A DNA stretch of 64,000 bases from Bradysia coprophila (Eukaryota; Arthropoda; Insecta; Diptera; Sciaridae). Under the pieces are notes generated by a model that was not told the origin of the DNA, made no database searches, and worked only from the letters and a program-made list of their open reading frames with translations. Numbering within the stretch: the stretch's first letter is position 1; each line of letters begins with the position of its first letter. Both the position numbers and the translations under genes were made by a program. Positions 34,448 through 46,817 of the stretch are shown here, piece by piece. The stretch spans positions 10,094,501 to 10,158,500 of the forward strand of contig NW_023503608.1 in NCBI RefSeq assembly GCF_014529535.1. The letters run 5' to 3'.

Positions 34448-37375
34448 TCATCGTAATTCTAAGATCACTGTCTCTTGCGGACATAGCTTGTAGTGTTCCA
34501 GTGTCTCGGCTGCGTCAACGGTGGTTAGCTGAAACAACATGAAAATATGGTCAAATACAGAAGACTCTATGTTGTAGGTGTACTAGGTGTACTCACATCA
34601 CGACGCGGAAAACTGGAAATAACTTTGTACTCGTCCATGGGAAATCCTTGTGACTCGATGAATTTGAACAGAATACTAAGCTTTGTGTCGACGGTGAATC
34701 GTCTCAGAATAAATTCACCAGTCGGCTTTCGTACGCGAATTTTGGTTATTCCTTTTGCATCAGCTGGTGGCTCAACGGGAACACAACGCTCGGCGTCCAA
34801 ACGATTCGCTTCTCGAACGGCTTCGATCTCTTGCCGTTCCGATTCCAAACGCTTCTTTTCATTAGCCAAAGCGCGCTCCTTCTGTAACTTTGCTTCCTCT
34901 TTTCGGCGGTCAGCCTCCAGACTTTCGTTGTACGCTACGTCCTGCTCGAATTTGACCGCTTCCCGTGCGGCTCGTTCGTCCTCTTCGCGAACTTCGATGT
35001 CACGCTGATCCGAATACATGTTGATCGTTTCCAGTAACTTATTGAACATTTCATCCTTGCCACAGTTGCCGTGAATCACAGAAAGTACTTCGCATGTGCT
35101 CCGACTTTTGCCAATTATCACAATAGCGGGCAGCTGATTTACAGGTATGTTACGAACTGTAATCATTGCGGTCGGATTACTGCATGCGGATAGGGCGGAC
35201 AGAAACATATTTTTGTTGCTCTCGTGTGTTAAGTCCCAGCCGTACAGAATGAAGTTGTGAAGTAACGTTTGTTGTATGCTGTCGCATTTGAGTAGCACCT
35301 CACAGAATACGTGAATAAGTACGCTGCCATCGTGGTGCAAATAAATGGCGAGTAGTTTGCGCTGTAATCACAACGAAATGGTTAGTTTAGGTAAAAAATG
35401 AGTAAGAGAATGGACATTACATCTCTTGCGGGCTTGTAGCAAGCTTCGTTTAATGCGTCTTGTAGGCTACCTCGATAGAAATCCGGATGTGGATCGCCAT
35501 ACCTAAAATTGAAAAGCGTTACGATAAATATAAATCGAACTATCTTGACGATGCGGAATGTAAACTTCGCATTGTTCTACTAAGATACGAATTATTTCTA
35601 CGCAATTCAATTTAGATTACGGAATGATGTCATTGTGCTAAACAACGAAACAACAGAGAAATACGCACGTCGAATTCAGTCGCTGCTCTTTTACGTTACT
35701 TTCTTTCAATTGCAATTTTCATTGTTGCATCGTAACATAAGAAGACAAACACTTTTCGATACGAACCTTGCAATGTAGTTTTCAACAAATTGAACCGAAC
35801 CAGTAATTTCATCACTTGTTTCGTCCGTTACTGAAATAAAACTCAATTAAATTCACATTTAACACGGACCGATCAATTAAAATTTACTCAGATCTTCGAT
35901 TGGACGTCGTGCCGCTACCGACGTGTCGGTGTAATATTCATTGAAATCATCGTTAGCATCCTGAAAATCGTTATCGTCCGAACTATTTTCATCCGAATTG
36001 TCCACTTCAATAACATCCGACGAACGACTGGTAGCCGATGATGGCTGTGAACCGGATGGATTTTCGGTGGCCCGGCTCAATACCACATTGACAACTGGTT
36101 CGATGCCGGATTGAGCCAATGTCATTTGATTGGTTATGTTGTCCGGCCAGCCCGTCCACACTTGGTGTCGAACGGGAATGGTGGTTAGCGTATAAACATC
36201 CGTCTTCACATCCAGAAATTTCTGCCGACCGGGGAATTGTAGCGAAAATTTATCCCCATCCGGTTGCCGTGTAATGTTCACCGTAAATATTTCGTTTGCA
36301 CGCGTATTAGTCTCTAAACCGTCCTCGTCCATAAAATCTTCATCATTGGCATCTTTCAATATCAATTCATTTGACGGATCCAAATTCAATGTACGTAGAA
36401 TCGTTGACTCGGTGCAATTGGCCTCATTCGGTATCCATCCGGTTAGTATCTGTCTACAGATGGGAATGGACGTCGCAGACATAATTTTCGCTTTGAGATC
36501 AGCAACCGTTGACGTATCCAGAATTTTAATTTTGTGAATCTCATACTTTAAGTGTATGTTGAACGATAATTCCCTTGGTGATTTGGAACTGCTACTGGAG
36601 CTAATGCCACTACTGCTTCCACTCTCACTATGATCGCCAATTGTGTGATGGTTGTTGGAAGATGTAGATGATTCTGAAACAGTGAAATCACGTTGAGTCG
36701 TTGTGAGTGTAGAGTGCTGATTGTGGCTGTTTTACCTGAATGATAAATGTTCCGAAATGTGGATACTGGAGACGAGGGTACGGTCATTACTTCATCAACG
36801 TTGGATTCAACATCGAGATTGTTGAGTCCCTCGTCCACAGCATTTCTATTCGTGTGTGACGCACTTAACGTAGAAAATTCTTGTTCGATATTATCTTGAG
36901 GTAGTACTCGATGAATAGCGTTCTGCAAGAATTACGAAACATTTCCGAATTACAATTAGCGTCTTTTAGAGTAACCATCGGAGTCAAACAAACAAATATT
37001 GTGACAGAAATGTTCAATTTTTGTGAATTCTTTTTTAACGCTGCGTAACTACGAACGCATGTATGTGTATGTTGTGAAACAAAAGAAAGAAAAAGAAAAA
37101 AGTGAGTTTAATTTACATACCAGCAAATTCCAGTTAGATTCTTCCAAATGGTAAATTGCCTCTGCAAGATCGATTCCCGTAATGCTCTGCGAACGACAAA
37201 ACAACAAAATTAGTTCTTGTGATGAATAAAGAAAGGGAAATTAAATTTTGTCAGTCATTGTCAGACATAACCTCAGGGAATCGAAATTTTAAATTAATCA
37301 ATCGAAAAACTGGCGTCCAGCTTAAATGAGCATTACCTGAAAGCTGGCAAGAATATCCTCATGTGACTCAGACAT
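34448..37375 (-). CDS. casp: FAS-associated factor 1 (caspar)
   Basis: FAF1 is a UBA-UBX adaptor that links ubiquitinated proteins to the p97/VCP unfoldase; fly caspar restrains the Imd immune pathway by blocking Relish cleavage. Exons are 37375-37337, 37186-37121, 36922-36736, 36673-35888, 35830-35767, 35502-35421, 35361-34597 and 34528-34448. All phases agree and give 689 residues, against 650 in human. Domains are: UBA (1-45; ITGIDLAEAIYHLEESNWNL), two ubiquitin-like folds on exon 4 (KIKILDTSTVADLKAKI and a later IFTVNITRQPDGDKF), a UAS thioredoxin-like domain from RYGDPHPDFYRG through KLLAIYLHHDGSVL, a charged coiled coil (EEDERAAREAVKFEQD), and a C-terminal UBX domain (about 600-689; TKIRVRKPTGEFILRRF) ending VILELR. 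The exon 5 donor (GTTCGT) is weak. Confidence 0.96.
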
Positions 37376-37739
37376 ATCTGAGCGCTGAGACCAAAATAAA
37401 AATAAATAAACAGAAATTAGTATGATTCTTTCTAAGCAGTGCTTGTGTTGACTGTGTATTGACTGAGTTGACTTTAAAAGTGGAAATTTTTTATGACACC
37501 TACGGATATTTTCAAGATACTTGCAGAGATGGCGTAAGTTGCCTCCGTACATTGTGAATTATTTTTTCAAAATTACAGAATGATTTAAATAAATGAGAGT
37601 AGTCGCATCACAAAACGCTCAAAATGTTATAATATTTAAGTAGTTCCACAAAAATGTCTTCCATAAACCAATATTTATCGTTTTAAAACAATGATTGATT
37701 GAGCTCTGGAGTCGAAAAATATCAGGTTGATCTGTTTTA

Positions 37740-37870
37740 TTTTCAGATTGAACTGGAATTTATAGCTTACAGTCTATATATGAATCTGATCGGAAAATTT
37801 GGATCTGATCTGATTCTGATCTTAGTTCTGATTGAATCTGAAAATGATCTGACAATTTTTAGACTTAAAT
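37740..37870. repeat. Low-complexity (GATCTGATT)n repeat
   Basis: GGATCTGATCTGATTCTGAT, AATCTGAAAATGATCTG and similar words, of the same type as the two blocks in the ninjurin intron. It lies just upstream of the FAF1/caspar gene. Confidence 0.55.
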
Positions 37871-38186
37871 ATTAGTCGAAATTGAAATGTAGATAGTTGC
37901 AGTGAGTAGAACTCACATAAAAATTAAATTTCGGAAGAGCGATCTGACCCATTTCAGCTCAAGTCTACTTAAGGTCTGAAACTGAAATCTCAAAATTTCA
38001 ATTTGGTATTTGCAGTTTAAGATCAAGTCATGAAAAACTGTTCCAGGCGGCAAGCATATGGCCAGTATTATATTATCGGGTGTATTACTTCAATCGACGG
38101 CGATCAAAGTATTTTTAATCGGTTGATTTCAAATCTTGTACTTCAATTTGTTATCATGTATTTTACTATATAAAGGACCATGTTAC

Positions 38187-38262
38187 CCAGAGCGTGTCAT
38201 TATTTTTGTCTTCGTTATCGATAACAGATGAATAGCCGTATGTGACAGGTCAAATTCATCAA
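38187..38262. repeat. Dispersed repeat around ATAACAGATGAATAG
   Basis: TTATTTTTGTCTTCGTTATC and ACAGATGAATAG, then AAATTCATCAA, recur in diverged form at 43650-43711. A more distant version is at about 52215-52270. Short, non-coding, class unknown. Confidence 0.4.
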
Positions 38263-38435
38263 GTGTCAGCCTTAAATAGCTTCAGGCTTCCACTTTTTTT
38301 CGAATGAATGTAAAATGGACCAACAACTTCGAATTCGAACAGAGCCCTTCTCGGATGTCGATATGTCTATTTAAGCATGATTTCCAATCCTTGATAAGTT
38401 TATTTATCAATCTACTAGTTGTTATATTATACGTA

Positions 38436-38567
38436 GCAACGCACTTCAAGCAAAAGTGCTTCAATTTCCAGCTGCCAAATAGAGTACGATTTTGTATAAA
38501 AATGTTTTCAGATTTTTTTACAGCGCAAAAATTTGTTAGAATAACACTCATGCTTGAAGTGCATTGT
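38436..38567. mobile_element. MITE (element A, copy 2)
   Basis: It starts GCAACGCACTTCAAGCAAAA and ends TGCTTGAAGTGCATTG, with interior CTGCCAAATAGAGTA and TTTTTTACAGCGCAAAA as in copy 1 (6611-6774). It is about 30 bp shorter and has lost part of its right end. No target duplication is recognisable. Confidence 0.8.
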
Positions 38568-38686
38568 ATCGAAGGCAAAATACAAACTTTATGCTCGAGT
38601 TAATGTCTTAATATAAATAGCAGTAGAAAATTTCACCCATACAATTACCTGCTGAAGAGTAATATAAACCAATGAATATACAAACC

Positions 38687-38834
38687 AGGTATGGTCTATC
38701 CATACAAACCGGAGGAAATAGCGATTTCATATAAACAAACTCACCTTTCAATAAAAATCATTGAGAGGTGAGTTTCTTTATATGAAAACGCTATTTCCTC
38801 CGCTCCATACAAATTTTGACATTAGACCATACCT
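38687..38834. repeat. Long foldback palindrome
   Basis: AGGTATGGTCTA on the left pairs with TAGACCATACCT on the right. Inside, GGAGGAAATAGCG pairs with CGCTATTTCCTCC, and AACTCACCTTTCAAT pairs imperfectly with ATTGAGAGGTGAGTT. Arms are about 65 bp and the loop is very short. Probably a non-autonomous foldback element. Confidence 0.8.
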
Positions 38835-40080
38835 GTAGAGTATACTTTCATTGATATAAACGACGCTTTATATTTTAACACAGCACTACTCCTAGCATGA
38901 ACATATAAAATACTATGAGGCTGATAAAATCACGGTAGACACTACGTTTCTTTCGTAAACACGGAATTTTGAAAACCGACACATTTTCTGTTTCTGTGTT
39001 TTACATTTCTCCATATAAAAATACATGCAAAATTCACAAAAAACCAGTAAACCAAGCAACAGAAAATATGTCTGTTTGTTTTTTCCGCGAGTGTAGATGA
39101 TTTGTTTTTGTTGTATGGGTTATTCGGGTTATTGTCAATTAGTGCTCATGCTACGAGCAGTCCTGTGATTTTAATAATTGAGAGAAATATAGATAGAAAT
39201 GATCCAGTTTTGGATTCAAAACGTTAGCTGTTGCAGGCTTGCCACCAACTTTCTACCCTATAAATACAATCATTGGCAAAAACTGAACTAAAACAGAAGT
39301 TAGCGGCAATAATTAGCCATGAATTCCGGTTTATGTTTTCGGTTTCTAAGATTTTTTCATCATTTCTAAAATGATTTTAAACAGCGACATCTATAAAGAG
39401 TGAAGCAACAAACCCTATCAACAACAGAATTTCATATTTCCTTATTTCCTTACATACAACCAAATCAACTTATTTTCCCCGAGATCCACAACTATAAATG
39501 ACTCAAAACAATACTAAAAAGACACACATTATGAATTAAAATTTAGGTACTAATAAAAACAAAGCATGTGCAAGGTGTTTTGCTCAATGTTTACTGCTTT
39601 TTTGATGATGGTAGTATGCAATAGTAAAGGCTTAAGAAACGTGCAATTAAAAAAAATATATTCTCTCAGCAATTTCATCGTATATTCAACCATTTAAAAA
39701 GATACCAATAAATTCTCTCCGATCGCGTCTCTGAAAGCCATGATAAACATATATATATACGAAACGATCGGCTAACGAAATTGACTTCGCTTTCGTAAAG
39801 GTAAATTAACATTAGGATCGTTAATACAACAACATTCTTTTAGCTGAAAAGTTGAGGCTGAGGAATGTTTAGTCACTTTCCGGAGTTCGTGGTGCGATCA
39901 CGTCTATTCGCTTTGTTCGTTTTACGTTGTGTCTACTAGACAGTCTTGCTGTGGCGTTTCAAATCTGTTTTTTTTTGTGTTAATTTTTTGAACAAAAATT
40001 GCTGCAAAAAATCGATTTTCTATTAAATCGACTATTAGTCGTGGACCAATTTGTTTTGTGATTTATAGTTTTCGTGTAAC
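38835..40080. other. Gene-free stretch, possible promoter of the AA15 gene
   Basis: No coding sequence recognised. If the splice donor at 40158 belongs to the AA15 gene, its promoter should lie near 39850-40000; no TATA box or initiator could be placed. Confidence 0.35.
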
Positions 40081-40158
40081 AGTGAGAAAAAGTGATCAGA
40101 TTAACTTCTATTAGCGGATATTTGGATAACGTTTGCTTGGGAATTTTCTTATTGAAAG
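40081..40158 (+). other. Probable untranslated first exon of the AA15 gene (3' part)
   Basis: GGGAATTTTCTTATTGAAAG is followed by a consensus donor GTAAGTTATT at 40159. The next strong acceptor in the same direction that leads into a start codon is TTTTTTTTCTTGCAG, ending at 49293. Joining them would give an untranslated leader and an intron of 9.1 kb. No coding evidence supports this; it rests on splice-site quality and position. The 5' end of the exon is not defined. Confidence 0.4.
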
Positions 40159-41022
40159 GTAAGTTATTTACATTTTTTTTTCGTAGTCTTTCAAATGTTT
40201 CTATGTTTTATTTATTTATATATGGAAAAGTTGCGGTTTAAGTCATATGACGTAAGCAAGCGTGATGAAATGCAAGAACGGATTGTTTTTGTTGACTTTA
40301 ATTTTTTTTTTGCACATGAAATGCTATTTTTTGCATTAAATTAATTCTTTTTGTCTGTGTATAATATTTACATATGTGAGGAGAAGAGTTTTTTGCGCAT
40401 GAAATTTATCTGCTTATAATTCTTAGTCCCACATATAACTACTGCGCATCAACACTTTTGAAGTGATCGATTTTTTTCCAAAAATATCTGCAGATATCTG
40501 CAGACTGAATGGTATTTGTTCAGCCAAATCAGACTGTTCACACAGAATTAAAACGTTTGAGGCAACAACATCTGTGTAGAAAACCCCACCTCTTACATAA
40601 ATGAATTCAAAATTTTTAAGAAACCCACAAAACAGCAAAATTCCTAAGGAAATATGTCATTACGAGGCAGAGGAAATAAATTATAATTAATTAAGCCTTT
40701 AATAATAAAATGTTTCTTTAAACAAATCGATAAATTGGAAACTTGCTTTTACCTATTAGTGCAGTTAGCCATTTCAGACGTCGACGATTGGCACTTTAAA
40801 AAAACAAACAAATATTTTCACTTTTAAGTAAGAAAGAAATGTGTGCCGGTATGGTTTACGACATTCATTGATAGAAACTGCTTCGCCAGATATTTCACCA
40901 CCTACCTTTATTTCGCGCAAAAATACCAAACATTTTAACACCTCATAAGTCATTTTACTCATTGCCCTCCTGGTAAATTAGCCATTACTTCATTGACATG
41001 AGCGTTAATAGTACATTACATT

Positions 41023-41347
41023 CGTGGGTCCCAATTTTTATTTTGACGAGTTGGGACCCAAAGGTGAGCGCAGCGTTCCCACTCGTCAAAGTAAACTTTT
41101 GACTCACGTGCGTACTGTGCCTTACGGGATTAGGAAATGTAAATGGATATTTCATATGAGCGAAGTGCCATTTACATTGCAGTACCACGTAAAACTTATT
41201 ACCGGGGGAGCGAGTAAAATAACTTACATGTTTGTTTGGAACTTTTTATTTTGCCGAGTGTGGTGTTTGCAGCTTGAGCCGAACGCGAGGGATGGAACCG
41301 TCCAAGGCAAAAAACAAAGTTCCAAACAATTACGTAAGTTATTTTAC
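41023..41347. repeat. Three adjacent foldback repeats
   Basis: At 41023-41107 TTTTGACGAG pairs with CTCGTCAAA around a loop with GGTGAGCGCAGCGTTCCC. At 41111-41189 GTACTG and AAATGTAAATGG pair with CCATTTACATT and CAGTAC around a loop with TGAGCGAAGTG. At 41214-41347 GTAAAATAACTTAC and GTTTGGAAC pair with GTTCCAAAC and GTAAGTTATTTTAC around a loop with GAGCCGAACGCGAGGG. Stem sequences differ between the three while the loop words are alike. Confidence 0.75.
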
Positions 41348-42934
41348 GGACTTAATATATTATTTCGACTTTAGGTTGATTAATGAAAATTGTTTTGTTT
41401 TTTTCAATGCCATCTTAAAATGCCCAGTTTCAGGAAGATCAAAACTGGAAAAATTACGAATATAAATCATCTTCATTTAGATCAATGTTTTATGACGTTG
41501 TACCATCGACAGAATGTGATGACAAATCTTTTCAATTTATGCACAAATCCCACGATTATATGCCACCAATAAGCATATGTTGGCCTTGGCTATTCGATCT
41601 GAATATTAAAATTCACGAATTCTTCAACCTCAAATTCAATTTTACAAGACTTTCAAATGTGAAGATAATTGTAGTCATTAATTTAAACAATACGCCGTGC
41701 ATAATTGTCCTAAGTTATTATCACTTTATTCGAACACCAAATGCAATTTACAATGAATTTTAAAATGTGTACGTAGTATGTAGTGCAAATAAATATAATT
41801 CCATATATTTGCATGCCACCGAAACGAAACGTATCTTTTCAGTTACATTATTACCCCCACGGTATCTAAAATCCATTTATAATTCATCAATAAGAGCCTA
41901 GATGAGTTAAAAATAAAATCTTTCCATCTTGTTTGGATTTAAAATAATTTTTTTATTTACCATCTATTCAAGTCACAATCATCAGATAAAGGTGTAACTT
42001 CTTCGCTTCTTTGCAAGAATTGATGTGAGATCATCGATCAAATTAAAAGTTTTTCTGTTGGGTATTTTTTTCTTCCTCTTTGTCTCTCGGTTGAAATGCA
42101 GATTTTGCATTCTTGCTCGTTTGGGATGATAATTTGTTAAACTATCAAACACATGAAAAAACGTTAACCTTGACAGTGACGAGAGTAATTTATTATATTT
42201 TTATATTGTAGCATATTACCTAATAATAATAATAACGTCCAATTTGAAGCATACAATTACAAATTACAATGATGGCTAGTTGGAATTCAAAAAGGTATTT
42301 GAAATGGGTAACTTCATCAAAAGTTATTAATTATGAGTTTGTGTGTGGATTCTGAATTCCAGCAAATCAAGATTTTATTCATAATTGGCCGATCAATCTT
42401 TTGTTGTTCAGGATTTATGTAGGAGAAAAACTTTTTTTTTCTCCGAAATAGTAACAGTTACATCTAGCTTGAGGAAAAACTAGTCAATCAACTAAAAAGA
42501 GAAGTTTCCACAGAAAAAAATTATATGAAGACTTGAAAAGATAAGGACGGACAGTCATCTGCTATCGACAATTACAACATCAATAAAAATCAATGAGCTC
42601 TGCCTGTTTAGTCTTCTCTTTTATAGCGAAATGTATGATAAAAATATTGAAGTTATAGATTTTTTATCAAACACAAATGAAGTAATAGATTCAATAATCT
42701 GTTAATATTGATGAGAAAAATTCACTACTCTACAGAACTTTTACCCTCATATCCATATGCAAATTCCTTGTTTAAATGTGTACACATTCACATTCACATT
42801 CTTAAAGGAACGAATACATTCTGGTCCAGATAAGTCAAAGCAAGAAGCTGTTTTATGTAACGACATATTGGCCATTCTTGAAACAAATGTTACAATAACA
42901 TTGCAAACACAAAATAGTTAGTATTATATTAGTT

Positions 42935-43018
42935 ATTTACGTGTCTGTCTTGGAAGATTTGTTTTAAACAATTTCGCGAGTTGTAGCCCGAACAAAGTGT
43001 TCGTCTCCAAGACATGAA
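42935..43018. repeat. Partial foldback repeat
   Basis: TTATTTACGTGTCTGTCTTGG, a stretch with TTTAAACAATTTCGCGAGT, and TAGCCCGAACAAAGTG match the copies at 33.2-33.7 kb, ending with CCAAGACATGAAAA. It is a shortened relative. Confidence 0.65.
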
Positions 43019-43117
43019 AAAGTGAGGAAGGCAGTTGTAATAGTATATTGTGTTACAAGTATTGTAATGTTGATTTGATTGAAAAAATCTCATTACAATA
43101 CGTGTAACACAACATGC

Positions 43118-43373
43118 TTTGTGCCAACCGAGAATTGAAATAGACAAGAGCACAAAAAATCATAATTTTCATTGTAAACAATCACTCTTCAAATTTGATC
43201 GATCACATTGCTTTGCATTTTCTCAAACGAATGCTGTAACAACTCATACAAATTCCATATCAACACTGCTTTGAGTGTTGTAATATCACATCAAATGGTT
43301 GCTGAAATAAGTGACTTTACAACACTAAAATGAGTGCTGAAAAGAGTCGTATTTCAATTCTCGGTGGCACAAA
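43118..43373. mobile_element. MITE with 24-bp inverted ends
   Basis: TTTGTGCCAACCGAGAATTG with AAATA on the left is mirrored by TATTTCAATTCTCGGTGGCA with CAAA on the right, one base different. About 256 bp, non-coding. Directly to its left a hairpin (GTGTTACAAGTATTGTAATG with CATTACAATACGTGTAACAC, 43050-43111) may be another element. No target duplication was established. Confidence 0.7.
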
Positions 43374-46300
43374 TTCATAACACGTCTCTCTTGTATACTT
43401 TTCACAACAGAGAAGCCTAAAATATCATACCAGGCCAGAAAATAATTACCTTCTACCCCCTATCCGTATGTTCAGTTCGTTTATTAATTAGAATGTTCAG
43501 TCACCGCGAATGTTTTTTTTTTTTCATAAATCGCGTCGTCACAATAACATTTAAGAATCTAGTAAACAAAATCTAAAAGCTAACCTTCATGGCATCAGCT
43601 TCAGATCATTCGTTTAGCAATACGGTTTACTATACAAGTGAAAACACAGTCAGAGTTCGTCGCTTATTTTTGTCGCGTTGTCGATTACAGATGAATAGCA
43701 AATTCATCAAAGGTTAATGAAGATCTGCCAATTTTGTGAGCTTTTTCTTGAGTGAATCTTTTTACAGCAATATAATGTTGTATTATAAGAAAGAACTTCT
43801 TCACCTATCTCAGGTCCCAGTTTTTTCTTTTTCTTACTTTTAAATGTTAAAAAAACATGGATATTATGAAAGATAAATGCGGAACCTAATGAGTAAAACA
43901 TGATATCCTCAGGTTCATAATACCAACATTAGATGTCCGATGTTGATATTAAAACTGGTATTTTGTTTGTTGCATATAAGCAGCATCCATATTCTTATTT
44001 TATTTTTTATTGGAGATAAAGCTTTTACATGAGAATAGTATATTATACACTACACGTATATATACGTTTTTCTTTCACATATCATTAATAACGATAATAA
44101 AATCTAATTTATAGTCAAAGTTAAATATTTCGATTACATTAAAACAGACCTTTGCGTACACAACACGCGCTTAGAAAGTTTTTTTTTTATATCATACGAA
44201 CGACGGTTTTATTCATATGGAATATTTATATTTTCGAATAATACCACCATTTGGACCATTCGTATGTAAATTTTGTGCGTCTCTCATTCCGACTCAGAAA
44301 AAAAATTGATTTTTTTCGACTCGCTTTTTTTCTTGTTGTTTCTTCCTGGAGATATTTTGTAAAAAAAAATCTTTGAATTAAACTCTTCTACAGTGTTACA
44401 CACAGGTTTTCGATTACCATCTTGAATTGCAATGTGTGCGTAATGTTGTATGTTTCGTGTTATGGTTGACGACCTCACTTAATAAACTAGATGAGGTTGT
44501 AAGCTGTGCAGACAGTAGCTATTTACCTGTTATGGTCTAATAGAAGAGGTTATTGTATGAATGCGTACTTTGAGCGCAAAACAAGACCTGCAAGAAGCCA
44601 ATTTACAAGTACACTTCACTTCCGATTTGGTTAAATTTGATCATTTTTCAACGTTGTAAGGTGAATCGTGTGCCCATTGAAGCAAGGCAGTTACAGTTTG
44701 TGTTTATGTAAGAATAAAAACTAGCCGGTTTTACTGGTATATTATCCACACGGGTAAAAACATGGAAAAAAAAAACAGGTCCAATACACTGAACTGAACA
44801 CCTCGATGGATTTTTTTTCAGATTTAGATTATAGATTGTCATTAAAACATTAAATTTCCTTATATCGAAAAGAAGCTTATGAATGGGAAAAAATATTTCC
44901 TAATGCTTCCTCTTTGATGCAGAAGAGAGGTTGATTGTATCCAAAAATTAGAAATCTTGGTACGAAACCGAAATTTCAAAAATCTAATGGCAAATGGAGA
45001 TTCAACCAAGGAGTGTATAACGTGCTGTAACCATAAAAGTAGATTTAAATTTAAAATTAGCACAAAAACATTTGAAAGAATCACAAGAATTAAATATGAG
45101 TTTTTAATGCACGTGAAATATGGAAATTTCGCCGAGATTGCAACAACATTTCAATTTTGTACATTGCAATTGAATTTAGAAAGAGAAATATTAAAAGTAA
45201 CATCCAACCATGAAGAGATATTACCACAAAGATGTTAATCGCCCCATGAGGAAAATTAATTCATTCGTAAACTACAGCAATTTTCCTAATTACTTTTTTG
45301 TTGCGCAATTATTTGCAATTATTGAACGTTTTCAAATGGAGAACGTGTGTATAAATAAGTGTACTTTGGCTGGTCGAAATGGTTTGGTACAAAGTAATGC
45401 AAAAATTTTCAAATTTCAATGAAAAGGCGAGGTACAAAAAAATCACGTGAAGTTTTCGTAACGTTTAGATTTCTTTTAAAATCAAAAATCTGTTTATGAA
45501 TTCCAAAATCATCCGCACGTCGTCGTTTCAGTATGTCTGCCGTAAATTGATTTCATTCGCATTATCCAGTAATAATCAACCGATACTACGAGTTTTTATT
45601 ACCAGAGGCAATTTACCGCAATGTGTTGTGTATGTAAGTTTTACAAAGTATGTTTGGCCAAGGAATTATTATAGTTACGCCAAAAATTTCTTTAAAAAGA
45701 GAAAGCTTTTTTTTAATGAAATTTATTTATTTATACTCAATTTTTTTCGAGTAATGAACACGGCCTATACTAATTTTGGTATGGTGTAAATTAAACGTCT
45801 TCATAATCAGATATGTAATAATGACCGCTCAAATCAACAGGTATATACAGGTAAATTTAATGCAAGAATTTTTTTTCCACCATTTCGTTCATTACAAATT
45901 TACAATTATTCCGATATATTAGGTGCACCGTGTGCCTATGATGCGAATATCACGGCGTAACAAGGAATTTATTATTTTGTGTTTTTTTTTTTCATTAAAA
46001 ATTCGCACATATATTCTCGTGTAACGAATCGACCAATGAATATTTGATGATGCGATACCTGAGAGATGTTGAAAAGTTTAATTACGACCGCATTTCGTTA
46101 CCATAGTAAAGTGTTTGAAAATTCCATGAATACACATTCAATACACAACATCTTATAATATATTTCTCTAACGCGGTTTTTTTTCGGTTTATAGTATGAA
46201 CTCTACGCTATTTCATCGCAAAACGCGGAGAGGTAATAAATGTTAGCGTTCGATTAATTATATCTGCGTTGAAACGTAATCTGGTTATAAACAGTTCGTT

Positions 46301-46817
46301 TTCTGCAAACAACTTTGAATTAATTTTTTATGGTTACAACATAATATAACATTTTATACGATGCAGTTCCGGTGTTATGTAAGCGCATTTCAACTAGACG
46401 GTGCATGCACTTATTAACAGGTTCAATGAAGACGTCTGAATGACGAAGGGGTAGGACGGTTTTAATGTTCAACAGATTAATTAGATGTTTCCAATTTACA
46501 TTGAATCGAGCCCAAACGTCGTAACATTGTTTACATCAGGTCATGTACGTGCATCTAATGTGGGAAAATTATGATGAAAGCAGAAAGTTGTACTTTGTAG
46601 AAGACGATGATGATCATGTTAAATGATTGATTTGATAGATTTGACTCTCATGATACAAAAAGCTTAGAAGTGAAATAATTATTTATAACATCAAGGGTTA
46701 ATGGTATTGTTTGTACCGAGACAGGAAAAATCAATTCAGTGATTTATTATCAACTTACGCCGCCTGTTAAGGGACTTGCAAGGGTTTTTATCGCACTAGT
46801 ACGATAAAGGACTAATG

